Program-made: the position numbers and the translations under genes | DNA from: Hymenobacter aerophilus DSM 13606 | GTDB lineage: Bacteria > Bacteroidota > Bacteroidia > Cytophagales > Hymenobacteraceae | Direction of reading: 5' to 3' | Assembly: GCF_000382225.1 (NCBI RefSeq) | Contig: NZ_KB907818.1 | Location: 1 to 64,000, forward strand | Length of the DNA stretch: 64,000 nt | In this document: positions 7,424 to 15,699 of the stretch, in pieces | Layout of the letters: each line of letters opens with the position of its first letter | Numbering within the stretch: the first letter of the stretch is position 1 | Notes under the pieces: model-generated | What the model was told of the DNA's origin: nothing | Databases searched by the model: none | What the model saw: the letters and a program-made list of their open reading frames with translations, nothing else

Positions 7424-8626
7424 AACGGCCGCGGTACTGGTGACCCCGCCCCCGCTATTACCGGCCGGAGAAGCAACCCGGGCCGCGCCTACGCAGGTTG
7501 TATCGCGGGCGGCGCGGGCAAAGCTGTAGCCTTGCAACACGGCGCGTTGCAGCAGGTCGCAGGCGCGGGGCGCGTCGTGCTGCTGCTGGGCCACGCGCGC
7601 CAGCAGGAAGTATAGCTGCCCGCTGCGGGGCGTGATGTCGAGCACGGCCCAGTAGTCGTTCTGGGCCTGCTCGTAGCGCTTCAGCTTGTAGTAGGCCAGC
7701 CCCCGGAACGTGAGCAGCTGCCCCCGCAGCCGCGAGGCCGCCGGGGCATGGCGCAGGCCGGCCGACAGCGTGCGGGCTGCCTGCCCGAACTCTTCCCGCT
7801 GAAACAGCTCCACCTCGCCCTGCCGCAGCCAGGCCCGCGCCAGGGTGCTGTCGAGGGCCAGGGCCTGCTGGTAGGCCTGCGCGGCGGGTACCGGGCGGCC
7901 AAGCGCGGCTTCGCACTGGCCCAGGCGCTGCCACAGTTGGCCCCGCAGCGCGGCGGGGGCGTCGGGCAGGGCGGCGCGCAGGTCGGCGCGGGCGGCGGCG
8001 TAGTCGTGCAGGCCGAGCTGGGCCGCCTCGGCACGGCGCCGCAGGGCCGGGTTGTAATCGGGCCGGAAGTGCAGCGCATCGGTGAAGTAGCTGTGCGCCC
8101 CGGCCCAGTTACCGGCCACGTAGGCCTGCAGCCCCCGCGTGTAGTTGCGCGTGCCCGACACATAATCCATCGTAATCTTCACCGAAGCCAGAAACAGCGC
8201 CAGCCCCAGCCCCAGCAGGGCCGTAAGCCAGTAGTCGCGCCGCGTGAACCTGGCCTTGCGGCGCGGAATGGAGCGGTAGTGCCGCTCGTGGGCGCCGGCG
8301 GGCCGGCGGGTGCGCAGCGGCGGGGCCGGCGCGGGCATGGGCGCCCCATAAATGTGCTGGCCCTGCTGCCGGAAGTGCTGCTGCCGCCGGGCTTCATCGA
8401 GGCGGCGGGCTTCGGTGCGCAGCTGCTGGTCGTAGTGGGCGCGGCGGGCCGTGTGGCCCAGCACCCGGTAGGCGGCAGCCACGGCCTTGAACAGCTCTTC
8501 GTAGAGCGTGTTACCGCCGTGCTTATCGGGGTGATAGAGCACCGCCAAACGCCTGTAGGCCAGCCGGATGTCGCGCGGCGTGGCCGTTGCCGGAACGCCC
8601 AGTACTTGGTAATGATTCTGGCTCAA
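7418..8626 (-). CDS. Membrane J-domain protein with TPR repeats
   Basis: A 402-aa DnaJ-like cochaperone. Residues 5-68 form a J-domain (YQVLGVPATATPRDIRLAYR, with the HPD tripeptide in YHPDKHGG), which stimulates DnaK-type ATPases. A basic, proline-rich linker follows, then one transmembrane segment (about 134-153, WLTALLGLGLALFLASV), then a C-terminal half of tetratricopeptide repeats (about 165-370) rich in Ala, Leu and Arg. The G/F region and zinc fingers of classic DnaJ are absent, so it is a type III J-protein. The topology suggests it recruits Hsp70 to the membrane. The substrates are unknown. Confidence 0.88.
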   Translation of the reverse strand: MSQNHYQVLGVPATATPRDIRLAYRRLAVLYHPDKHGGNTLYEELFKAVAAAYRVLGHTARRAHYDQQLRTEARRLDEARRQQHFRQQGQHIYGAPMPAPAPPLRTRRPAGAHERHYRSIPRRKARFTRRDYWLTALLGLGLALFLASVKITMDYVSGTRNYTRGLQAYVAGNWAGAHSYFTDALHFRPDYNPALRRRAEAAQLGLHDYAAARADLRAALPDAPAALRGQLWQRLGQCEAALGRPVPAAQAYQQALALDSTLARAWLRQGEVELFQREEFGQAARTLSAGLRHAPAASRLRGQLLTFRGLAYYKLKRYEQAQNDYWAVLDITPRSGQLYFLLARVAQQQHDAPRACDLLQRAVLQGYSFARAARDTTCVGAARVASPAGNSGGGVTSTAAVK

Positions 8627-8769
8627 AGCAGGACAGTGGAGCGTAAAAATAAACCAATTTCAGACACGCCGCCGCCTTTTCCGTATGCAACGACTACCCT
8701 ATAACCGGTAGCGGCGCCAACTGCCGCCGTCGGACTCTGTAACATTGTTCCCCCGCAAAAGTCTCCCCT

Positions 8770-9156
8770 ATGGGCCTGTTCTCCACTGAAGAAGACGCTT
8801 CCAAAACGCCCCAGAACGATAGTCTGGTGGGTAATCTGAAGGGCTACCTCGATACCCGCCTCGATTTGGTGCGGCTGGAGGTGCAGGAAAAAGCCAAGCA
8901 TATTTTTGTGAGTGCCGCCCACGGCATTACGCTGGCCTTTATCGGTCTGTTCTTTTTCCTGTTTCTGAACCTGTTTATAGCCTTCCTGCTGAATGATGCG
9001 CTCGACAGCCCGTTCTGGGGGTTTGGCATCGTGGCCGGCTTCTACCTAGTTTTGCTGATTATTTTCATCGTGGGGGTCGATAAAAAGGCCTTCCAGGCGC
9101 TGGCGGATAAGACGCTGGACAACACGATTTATAATTCCGACAAACGCCAAGCCTAA
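8770..9156 (+). CDS. Phage-holin-superfamily (YqjE-like) membrane protein
   Basis: A 128-aa protein with an amphipathic N-terminal part (LKGYLDTRLDLVRLEVQEKA) followed by two transmembrane segments (about 56-78 and 85-106) and a short charged tail. This is the layout of the putative holin III / DUF1469 / YqjE family, which in non-phage contexts is a membrane protein of unknown, possibly stress-related, role. It is the first gene of a compact operon with the genes at 9165 and 9889. No phage genes are nearby, so a lysis role is unlikely. Confidence 0.8.
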   Translation: MGLFSTEEDASKTPQNDSLVGNLKGYLDTRLDLVRLEVQEKAKHIFVSAAHGITLAFIGLFFFLFLNLFIAFLLNDALDSPFWGFGIVAGFYLVLLIIFIVGVDKKAFQALADKTLDNTIYNSDKRQA

Positions 9157-9164
9157 TCCGACCG

Positions 9165-9911
9165 ATGACTGAATTGCATAACCCCCTGTTTGAGGACGAA
9201 AAAGAGTTTCTGGAGCGCCAGAAGCTGGAATACGAGCGGGCCCTGATGGGCGACGTGCAGGAAATCAAGGAGAAAACCCTGCAGGTTGGCAAGTACGCCG
9301 CCATCGGGGCCGGTGTATTGGGCGGTATCTGGCTGGTATCGAAAGCTTTTGGCGGTTCGAAATCGGGCAAGAAAGAACAGAAGCAGCTCAAGGCCGCCGA
9401 TAAGAAAGGCACGCGCCAGCTGAAAGCCGATTCGCGCCGCCCGCTGGCTTCCACTACCGTCGATACGGCTGTGGCCGACGATTTGGGCTTCGGGGGCCGG
9501 CGGCTGCGGCCCAGCATGCCAGCCAGCCAGGGCGCTACTGCAGAGGCCGACCCCTTCCAGCCCGCCACCGACTACAACGCCATGGGCAGCGCCAACAGCC
9601 TCGTGCCCCGGCAGCAGCCGCCGCACCGCGATGAGCCGCAGACTGACCACGCTACGCATCAGCCAAACGCCTCGTCGATAGTGGCCGCCACGTTCCATGC
9701 CTTTATGCAGTCGGATACGGGCAAGATGCTGGTAGCCCAGGCTACGGCCGTGGCCCTGGCCTTCGTGGCCAAGAAGGCCGGCGACTACTTGCCAATCCTT
9801 AAAAATGCCGATCTTGCGCATTCGGATGAGCCGCGCCGCGAGCCGGAAACCCGGGATATCGAGTTTACCCTTCACCACGACGACGCGGATGCGCCCAGCC
9901 AGCCTGCATGA
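9165..9911 (+). CDS. Hypothetical membrane-associated protein
   Basis: A 248-aa protein starting 8 bp after the holin-like gene. It begins with a charged, coiled-coil-like helix (about 9-40), then a single hydrophobic segment (about 45-62, YAAIGAGVLGGIWLVSKAFG). A long Lys/Gln/Pro-rich low-complexity region follows, then a weakly hydrophobic helix near 190-210 (MLVAQATAVALAFVA). I recognise no family. The first part resembles YtxH-like proteins that accompany YqjE-like holins, which fits the neighbour. Its 3' end overlaps the next gene by 23 bp. Confidence 0.7.
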   Translation: MTELHNPLFEDEKEFLERQKLEYERALMGDVQEIKEKTLQVGKYAAIGAGVLGGIWLVSKAFGGSKSGKKEQKQLKAADKKGTRQLKADSRRPLASTTVDTAVADDLGFGGRRLRPSMPASQGATAEADPFQPATDYNAMGSANSLVPRQQPPHRDEPQTDHATHQPNASSIVAATFHAFMQSDTGKMLVAQATAVALAFVAKKAGDYLPILKNADLAHSDEPRREPETRDIEFTLHHDDADAPSQPA

Positions 9912-10650
9912 TACGCTTAGCCAATACCGCCAATTAGGGCGCAAGTCGCTGGCCGTTCTGCTGGACCCCGACAACATTGATGAGCCCGGCTGTCAGCGCC
10001 TGCTGGAACTGGGTCAGCAACACCGAATAGATTACTTTTTTGTGGGTGGCAGTCTGGTGCTGAGTTCGCACCAGGCTGCCCTCATTCGCTTTATCAAGAG
10101 CCGCACCAGCACGCCGGTGCTGCTTTTCCCCAGCCACAGCCTGCACCTCGACCCGCAGGCCGACGGCATTCTGCTTTTGTCGCTGATTTCGGGTCGTAAC
10201 CCCGAGTTTCTGATTGGCCAGCACGTAATTGCGGCCCCACGGCTGCGCGAAAGCGGCCTCCAGATTCTGCCCACCGGCTATCTGCTGGTGGATAGCGGCC
10301 GCCAGACCACGGCCAGCTACATGAGCGGCACCACGCCCCTGCCCCACGATAAGCCCGGTATTGCCGCCTGCACCGCCATGGCCGGCGAGCAGTTGGGCCT
10401 GCGCCTTATTTACCTTGATGGCGGCAGCGGCGCCCTGTACCCCGTCAGCCCGGCCATGATCCGGGCCGTGCGCGCGGCCGTCGACCTGCCCATCATCGTA
10501 GGTGGCGGCCTCAACAGCGCCGAAAAAGCCCGCGCTGCCCTGCAGGCCGGTGCCGATGTTATTGTAGTGGGCAACCACATCGAGCAGAACCCGGAGTTTC
10601 TGGCGGAGGTAGCCGCCGTCATCACAGACCACGGATTAGCCCGGATTTAA
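9889..10650 (+). CDS. Geranylgeranylglyceryl phosphate synthase family protein (PcrB-like)
   Basis: A 253-aa TIM-barrel prenyltransferase. The family joins sn-glycerol-1-phosphate to a polyprenyl diphosphate. Motifs seen: VLLDPDNID (about 22-30), DYFFVGGSLV (about 47-56), YLLVDSGR (about 133-140), IYLDGGSGAL (about 178-187), IIVGGGLNS (about 206-214) and ADVIVVGNHIE (about 225-235), the last two forming the phosphate-binding loops. I use the ATG at 9889 because the earlier ATGs (9805, 9826) lie inside the previous gene and add unrelated residues. The last seven codons (DHGLARI) come from a palindromic repeat. Bacterial GGGPS in Bacteroidota is known, but its physiological product is not settled. 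Confidence 0.87.
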   Translation: MRPASLHDTLSQYRQLGRKSLAVLLDPDNIDEPGCQRLLELGQQHRIDYFFVGGSLVLSSHQAALIRFIKSRTSTPVLLFPSHSLHLDPQADGILLLSLISGRNPEFLIGQHVIAAPRLRESGLQILPTGYLLVDSGRQTTASYMSGTTPLPHDKPGIAACTAMAGEQLGLRLIYLDGGSGALYPVSPAMIRAVRAAVDLPIIVGGGLNSAEKARAALQAGADVIVVGNHIEQNPEFLAEVAAVITDHGLARI

Positions 10651-10813
10651 ACGGATTGCACGGATTTTGTGGACGGGCCCTTTACGCGTTCTTCAGGCAC
10701 TTACTTCGTCATTGGACCTTTTGTAAAAGCAAAAAGCCACCTCGTTGGAGGTGGCTTTTTTAATCGGCTACAAAATCCGTGCAATCTGTTTAAATCCCTG
10801 CTAATCCGTGGTC
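10627..10813. repeat. 44-bp inverted repeat spanning two convergent gene ends
   Basis: Arms 10627-10670 and 10770-10813 match at 41 of 44 positions (CCACGGATTAG...GATTGCACGGATTTTGT). The left arm holds the last seven codons and the stop of the GGGPS gene. The right arm ends within the stop codon of the AraC-type gene. A terminator sits in the loop. Confidence 0.85.
10730..10763. terminator. Bidirectional terminator between GGGPS and AraC-type genes
   Basis: AAAAAGCCACCTC gttg GAGGTGGCTTTTTT, with T-runs on both strands, placed between the convergent genes. Confidence 0.92.
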
Positions 10814-11735
10814 AGATGTTCATGGCCGACTCGCGGCGGCGCATTTTGCCGGCTGGGATGCCGAACATCATCTTGAAGCGGCGGCAGAAATAGGCGGTGT
10901 CCTTGTAGCCAACCTCCTTACCGATGTCGCGGATGCTCTTTTTGGTGGTGCGGAGCAGGAACACGGCGCGCTCCATACGCTGATACTCGATATAGTCCTG
11001 GGGGTTGATGCCGGTGAGCATCTTGAAGTACTGGCCCACATAGTCCTCGCTCACGTTGGCCACGCCCGAGAGCACCTTGTTCGACAGGTCGCCGCCGATG
11101 TTCTCCTTGATGTAGTTGAACAGGTCGATGAGGCGCGGGTCCTTGAAATAGGTGCTGTTGGTGGCCAGCTGCTCCACAAACATCTTGTTCTTGAGGATGT
11201 ATCGCACGATTTCCACCACAATGTTCTCGGTGTAAATCGTGATGAGCCGCTCGCGACCGGGCAGCTCCTGCAGGCTTTCTTCCACCACCTTAATGATGAG
11301 GTTGGCCAGCTTGGAGTTGCCGGTGATGAGGAAGGCCGGCACATCGAGCGAGGCGAAGAAGTTCACCGAGTCGAACACCTTGGCCTCGAAGCTCACGAAC
11401 GAGTGGCTTTCCTCGGCGTCGCCAATCAGGTCGAGGTCGGAGTTGGAGTGGAAAAACTTATCCTTATTGGTGATAAGGTCGTCGTTGGTGATGCTCTTGC
11501 TGGATTCGGGGCCGTAGGTGACTTTGGTGGCGCGGCCGCCGGGGATAAAGAGCATTTCGCCTTCTTCCACCGCATGGCTCTCGTCGCCGAAGGAAATGTG
11601 GCCTTTATGGAGCAGAATCAGGTTGTTGCCAACGTCGTAGGAGTTGCGCACCGTAAAGGGCTGCTGCAGCACCAGATTCTTTGCTTTGATGTACCGGACA
11701 CCCAAAGACTCTATTACTTTATTATAATCTTCCAT
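10812..11735 (-). CDS. AraC-family transcriptional regulator
   Basis: A 307-aa regulator. The N-terminal part (about 20-100) is a cupin-like sensory domain (ILLHKGHISFGDESHAVEEGEM). The C-terminal ~100 residues carry two helix-turn-helix motifs of the AraC type: VLSGVANVSEDYVGQYFKMLTG and SIRDIGKEVGYKDTAYFCRRFK, the latter close to the AraC signature. The final residues are basic. It is transcribed alone, with terminators on both sides. The effector and targets are unknown. Unusually for its neighbourhood, Lys/Ile/Asn are frequent, which fits a conserved single-copy regulator. Confidence 0.92.
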   Translation of the reverse strand: MEDYNKVIESLGVRYIKAKNLVLQQPFTVRNSYDVGNNLILLHKGHISFGDESHAVEEGEMLFIPGGRATKVTYGPESSKSITNDDLITNKDKFFHSNSDLDLIGDAEESHSFVSFEAKVFDSVNFFASLDVPAFLITGNSKLANLIIKVVEESLQELPGRERLITIYTENIVVEIVRYILKNKMFVEQLATNSTYFKDPRLIDLFNYIKENIGGDLSNKVLSGVANVSEDYVGQYFKMLTGINPQDYIEYQRMERAVFLLRTTKKSIRDIGKEVGYKDTAYFCRRFKMMFGIPAGKMRRRESAMNI

Positions 11736-11828
11736 CGGTAAGCAGGACAGGAAAGTGGGTAGAGGTCAACCGGGAAATGGTACCCGATGTTTAGCTAATG
11801 CAAAATAACATATAAAAATTCACAAAAA

Positions 11829-11863
11829 CACAAAACCCAGTCAATTACTGACTGGGTTTTGTG
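11829..11863 (-). terminator. Terminator of the acyl-CoA dehydrogenase gene
   Basis: CACAAAACCCAGTCA attac TGACTGGGTTTTGTG is a perfect 15-bp stem placed after the minus-strand stop at 11895; the T-rich half falls at the end on either strand. Confidence 0.88.
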
Positions 11864-11894
11864 CAATCGTTCTGAATAATAGGCAATTCTGAGC

Positions 11895-13034
11895 CTATTT
11901 GAGAATTTCCCTAGAGATTACAATTTTCTGAATCTCGGAAGTACCCTCATAAATCTGGGTGATTTTGGCGTCGCGCATCATGCGCTCCACGTGGTATTCC
12001 TTCACGAAACCATAGCCGCCGTGAATTTGCACAGCCTCCACGGCCGTGTCCATGGCCACCTTCGAGGCGAAGAGCTTGGCCATTGCGCCAGACTTGGCGT
12101 AGTCCTGGTGGGCATCCTTATCGTGGGCCGACTGCAGGCACAGCAGACGGGCCGCGTCGATGTTGGTAGCCATGTCGGCCAGCTTGAACTGAATGGCTTG
12201 GTGCTGGGAAATCGGCACGCCGAAAGCCTTGCGCTCCTGGGCGTACTTGAGCGACAATTCGTAGGCGCCCGAGGCAATGCCCAAGGCCTGCGAGGCAATA
12301 CCGATACGGCCGCCGGCCAGCACCTGCATGGCGAACTTGAAGCCGAAGCCGTCGTCGCCGATGCGGTTTTCCTTGGGCACTTTCACATCGGTGAACATCA
12401 GCGAGCAGGTGTCGGAGCCACGGATGCCGAGCTTGTTTTCCTTGGGGCCGGTTACGAAACCGTCCATGCCCTTCTCCACGATGAGCACGTTGATGCCGCG
12501 GTGCTTGGCCTCAGGGTTGGTTTGGGCTACCACAAGGTACACCGAGGCAGTGGTGCCGTTGGTAATCCAGTTTTTGGTGCCGTTGAGCAGGTAATGGTCG
12601 CCTTTGTCCTCGGCAGTGGTGCGCTGCATGGTGGCATCGGAGCCGGCTTCGGGCTCAGAAAGGGCAAAGGCGCCGATGATTTCGCCGGAGGTGAGGCCGG
12701 GCAGGTACTTGCGCTTCTGCTCCTCGGTGCCGTACTTCTCCAAGCCCCAGCACACCAGCGAGTTGTTCACGCTCATGATAACCGAGCACGAGGCATCCAC
12801 CTTGCTGATTTCCTCCATGGCCAGCACGTAGCTCACGGTGTCCATGCCACCGCCGCCGTACTCAGGGCTCACCATCATGCCCATGAAGCCCAGCTCGCCC
12901 ATCTTCTTGATTTGCTCAGTCGGGAATTTTTGGTGCTCGTCGCGCTCAATTACGCCGGCCCACAGCTCGTTCTGGGCAAATTCGCGGGCGGCAGCCTGTA
13001 CGGCCAGTTGTTCTTCAGTAAGCTGGAAATCCAT
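11895..13034 (-). CDS. Acyl-CoA dehydrogenase (FAD)
   Basis: A 379-aa flavoenzyme for the alpha,beta-dehydrogenation of acyl-CoA in beta-oxidation or branched-chain amino acid breakdown. It has the full family length: N-terminal helical domain (about 1-118), middle beta domain (about 119-225, with AFALSEPEAGSDA, the FAD/substrate signature, and NWITNG), and C-terminal helical domain. The second PROSITE signature region appears as AVQIHGGYGFVKEYHVERMMRDA, followed by IYEGTSEIQ, whose Glu (about 364) is the catalytic base of the short- and medium-chain type. Substrate chain length cannot be set from sequence. A -7 element lies at 13099-13106. Confidence 0.95.
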   Translation of the reverse strand: MDFQLTEEQLAVQAAAREFAQNELWAGVIERDEHQKFPTEQIKKMGELGFMGMMVSPEYGGGGMDTVSYVLAMEEISKVDASCSVIMSVNNSLVCWGLEKYGTEEQKRKYLPGLTSGEIIGAFALSEPEAGSDATMQRTTAEDKGDHYLLNGTKNWITNGTTASVYLVVAQTNPEAKHRGINVLIVEKGMDGFVTGPKENKLGIRGSDTCSLMFTDVKVPKENRIGDDGFGFKFAMQVLAGGRIGIASQALGIASGAYELSLKYAQERKAFGVPISQHQAIQFKLADMATNIDAARLLCLQSAHDKDAHQDYAKSGAMAKLFASKVAMDTAVEAVQIHGGYGFVKEYHVERMMRDAKITQIYEGTSEIQKIVISREILK

Positions 13035-13098
13035 GCAATAAGTGGGTGGGGTGGGAAAAATCAGATAACTAAGCCGGCGCGAACAGGCCGCGGGCGGA

Positions 13099-13106
13099 CA
13101 AAATTA
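13099..13106 (-). promoter_or_regulatory. -7 element upstream of acyl-CoA dehydrogenase
   Basis: Minus-strand TAATTTTG fits TAnnTTTG and lies about 65 bp before the start codon. I see no convincing -33 TTG. Confidence 0.5.
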
Positions 13107-13191
13107 CGCAATCGGGCGTTGGGCAGTGGCGTACTAACACAAAACCGGGCTAAAGAGTTGGCCGCGACCCAAAAGCGCCCGGAATTTGCAC

Positions 13192-13230
13192 TAAAAAAGC
13201 CGCTTCCGGCAAGGCAGAAGCGGCTTTCTT
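13192..13230 (-). terminator. Terminator of the zinc metallopeptidase gene
   Basis: AAAGCCGCTTC and GAAGCGGCTTTC form the stem. Leftward it ends in GCTTTTTTA, directly after the minus-strand stop at 13251. Confidence 0.88.
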
Positions 13231-13250
13231 TGGTGATGAGCTGCGCCGGA

Positions 13251-13943
13251 TTAGTTGTTGCGGCGGCCGCCCAGAAACAGACTCACATAGTAGAGCAGCG
13301 TAGCCAGCGAGCTGAGCGCCGCAACCACGTAGGTCATAGCGGCCCACCACAGCGCGTCTTTGGCCATAGCGTGCTCCTGCGGGGTTACAATACCCCGGCG
13401 GTCAATCCAGGCCAGCGCCCGCTTCGAGGCGTCGAACTCGACGGGCAGCGTTACGAAGGAGAAGAGCGTGGTGAGCGAAAACAGCACGATACCGATGCCC
13501 AGCGGCACCTTGGTCGTCTGCATCATCAGAATACCGGCCAGCAGAATCCAGGGCATAAAGCGCGACACCGAGCCTAGCGCCGGCACCATGGCCGAGCGGA
13601 ATTTGAGCATACTATAGGCCGTGGCGTGCTGCACGGCGTGGCCGCACTCGTGGGCGGCTACGGCGGCGGCAGCGGCGCTCCGCTCCGAGTACACGGCCTC
13701 GCTCAGGTTCACGGTTTTGTCGGCCGGGTTGTAGTGGTCGGTCAGGCGGCCTTCGGTGCTGATGACACGCACATCGGTAATGCCGTTGTCGGCCAGCATC
13801 AACTCGGCAATCTGCTTGCCCGAAAGGCCATTCTGGAGGCCGACCTGGGAATACTTTTCGAATTTGCTTTTGAGGCGGTGCTGAATGATCCAGCTAGCCA
13901 CCATGGCCAGCAACACAATGATGTAGGCGGGAGAGAGAATCAT
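13251..13943 (-). CDS. Membrane zinc metallopeptidase (YugP family)
   Basis: A 230-aa integral membrane protease of the neutral zinc metallopeptidase / YugP family. The start is the ATG at 13943 (MILSPAYIIVLLAMVASWI...); the 11 codons upstream begin with TTG and add nothing. An N-terminal membrane helix is followed by a soluble part with the zinc-binding HECGH motif (HExxH, about residues 99-103, in VAAHECGHAVQHA). Two or three more hydrophobic segments follow (about 130-165 and 195-225). The role is unknown, probably membrane-protein quality control. It is close to rfaE2 upstream, with a 62-bp gap. Confidence 0.9.
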   Translation of the reverse strand: MILSPAYIIVLLAMVASWIIQHRLKSKFEKYSQVGLQNGLSGKQIAELMLADNGITDVRVISTEGRLTDHYNPADKTVNLSEAVYSERSAAAAAVAAHECGHAVQHATAYSMLKFRSAMVPALGSVSRFMPWILLAGILMMQTTKVPLGIGIVLFSLTTLFSFVTLPVEFDASKRALAWIDRRGIVTPQEHAMAKDALWWAAMTYVVAALSSLATLLYYVSLFLGGRRNN

Positions 13944-14005
13944 AAGGCAGGGAAATCGGGTATGCTGGTTGAACAAGGCGCGGCCGGATTTCGTGCCGGC
14001 CGGCG

Positions 14006-14497
14006 CTAAGGTGTCTGGCTGATGCGCTCGACGATGCGGGTGGTGCTGTAGCCCGGCACCAGCGGCACCGTGAGCACCCGGCCGCCGCGGGCCAGCACCG
14101 TTTCGTGGCCCACAATCTGACTGATGGCGTAATCGTCGCCTTTCACCAGAATATCGGGCTGCACGGCTTCAATGAGGGCCAGCGGGGTTTGCTCGTCGAA
14201 GAGCGTCACGGCATCCACAAACAAAAGGGAGGCCAGAATGCGGGCACGTGACACTTCGTCCTGCAAGGGCCGGCCGGGCTTGAGGCGGCTGACGGAGGCG
14301 TCGGTGTTCAGGCCCACCACCAGCCGCTGGCCCAGGTGCCGGGCCTTTTCGAGGTAATCGACGTGGCCCAGGTGCAGCAAATCGAAGCAGCCGTTAGTGA
14401 ACACCACCTGCTCGCCGGCCGCCTGCCAGCCCGCCACGGCAGCCACTAAGGCTTCGCGGCTCAGGATTTTATCTTTCGACCACATGAGTTCGTACAT
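14006..14497 (-). CDS. rfaE2: D-glycero-beta-D-manno-heptose 1-phosphate adenylyltransferase
   Basis: A 163-aa cytidylyltransferase-fold enzyme. It adenylates heptose 1-phosphate to ADP-heptose for the inner core of LPS. The nucleotide-binding motifs are FTNGCFDLLHLGHV (HxGH, about 33-46) and YSTTRIVERI near the C-terminus (ISSTKI-like). Length and motifs match the stand-alone RfaE2 type; the HldE N-terminal kinase domain is absent and must be encoded elsewhere. An upstream flippase-like gene on the same strand is 62 bp away. Confidence 0.92.
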   Translation of the reverse strand: MYELMWSKDKILSREALVAAVAGWQAAGEQVVFTNGCFDLLHLGHVDYLEKARHLGQRLVVGLNTDASVSRLKPGRPLQDEVSRARILASLLFVDAVTLFDEQTPLALIEAVQPDILVKGDDYAISQIVGHETVLARGGRVLTVPLVPGYSTTRIVERISQTP

Positions 14498-14559
14498 CTT
14501 ATAATTGGAAGAGCCCTTAGGCTCCCACAGCCTGAGGTCCTGCTTTAAGCTTACCGCCG

Positions 14560-15606
14560 CTATACGGCTTCGGCTTCCACAGCGGCCTCGGCCAAGCCCC
14601 GCCGCTTGGCGCTCCGGCCCGATTTCACCATGCTGGCCGCAAAGCTAATGCCGCCCATGAGCACCACCAGCAGCGTCTGGGAGCCGTGCACCACCAGCGC
14701 GTAGGCAATGCCGGCTTCCTTGCTGATGCCGTAAGCCAGCAGCACGCTCTGCACCATAATATGGAAAGGCCCGATGCCGCCGGCCACCGGCGCGGCCATG
14801 CCCAGCGCCCCGAATGTGAGGACCGCTAGGCCGGCGCGCATGCCTAGATCGTAGGTTTCGGGGAAGGCGAAGAAGGCCAAGTAATCCATCAGGTAGTACA
14901 CGGCCCAGGTGAAAAACGTGTGAAACAGGAACAGCCCCTTGTTTTCCAGCTTCAGCACGCTAAATGCGCCGGCCAGTACCCCTTTTACAAAGGCTACGGC
15001 TTTACTGAACAGCGCATTGCGGCGCAGGCGCTCCAGGTTGCGAAACAGGGCGTAGCCCAGGCCCAGCAGCAGCAGCAGGGCAATGCCCAGGGCAATTAGC
15101 AACGGGGTGCGGTTGCGGGCCAACGCATCGTAGCGGCCGCCAAGCACCTTGTCGGTTACGAAACTCCAAAAGGTGTTGAAATCGAGCAGCAGTGTGGTGC
15201 CCAGCAGCCCCAGCAGCACCAGCACATCAATCACTCGCTCGGTAACCACCGTGCCCAGCGCCACCTGCACCGGCACACCACTGGTACGTCGCAGCACCGA
15301 GCAACGGATAACCTCACCCATGCGCGGCAGCACCAGGTTGGCCAGATAGCCCACCATCATGGCGTGGTACACATCCCAGTAACGGGGGCGGTAGCCGGTG
15401 GGGTCAATCTGCATTTTCCAGCGGTACGCCCGGCTGAAGTAGCCCAGCGTTGACAATCCCAGCGTCAGCACAAGCCACCAGTAGTTGGCCTCACGCACGT
15501 ACTGCCCGATGCGGCTCAGGTCCTGCCCCTGCAGCGCGTACCACATTAGCAGGCCCGATACGGCCAGTAGTAAGGTGTATTTTACAACGTTGAGAACTTG
15601 CTTCAT
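14560..15606 (-). CDS. Flippase-like / LPG synthase TM domain protein (UPF0104)
   Basis: A 348-aa polytopic membrane protein with about eight transmembrane segments and the lysylphosphatidylglycerol synthase TM / AglD-like domain (for example RMGEVIRCSVLRRTSGVPVQVALG and APVAGGIGPFHIM). The C-terminal acyl-tRNA-dependent MprF catalytic domain is absent, so it is not a full MprF. Related proteins act in glycolipid or polyprenyl-linked sugar translocation. Its position beside rfaE2 hints at an envelope glycoconjugate role; this is inference. Confidence 0.85.
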   Translation of the reverse strand: MKQVLNVVKYTLLLAVSGLLMWYALQGQDLSRIGQYVREANYWWLVLTLGLSTLGYFSRAYRWKMQIDPTGYRPRYWDVYHAMMVGYLANLVLPRMGEVIRCSVLRRTSGVPVQVALGTVVTERVIDVLVLLGLLGTTLLLDFNTFWSFVTDKVLGGRYDALARNRTPLLIALGIALLLLLGLGYALFRNLERLRRNALFSKAVAFVKGVLAGAFSVLKLENKGLFLFHTFFTWAVYYLMDYLAFFAFPETYDLGMRAGLAVLTFGALGMAAPVAGGIGPFHIMVQSVLLAYGISKEAGIAYALVVHGSQTLLVVLMGGISFAASMVKSGRSAKRRGLAEAAVEAEAV

Positions 15607-15607
15607 T

Positions 15608-15695
15608 CAGTTAGCCATTGGCTGTTAGCTGACAGCTTTTCCGTTTAAATTTAAGAGAAGCTAACGGCTAATAGCTATCAGCTAACAGCTCAAAA
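15608..15695. repeat. Quasi-palindromic AGCTAACAGC-word repeat
   Basis: The left part (gctgttagctgacagct) and right part (agctatcagctaacagct) are near inverted copies. They lie between the panD stop and the next start. The same short words occur at 45768-45802, 45985-46010, 46797-46905 and 49662-49688, always directly beside gene ends. Confidence 0.6.
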
Positions 15696-15699
15696 GAAA

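Noticed and set aside
8770..9156. Prophage remnant suggested by a holin-like gene
   Set aside because: No endolysin, capsid, integrase or tail genes nearby; YqjE-like proteins are common chromosomal genes.
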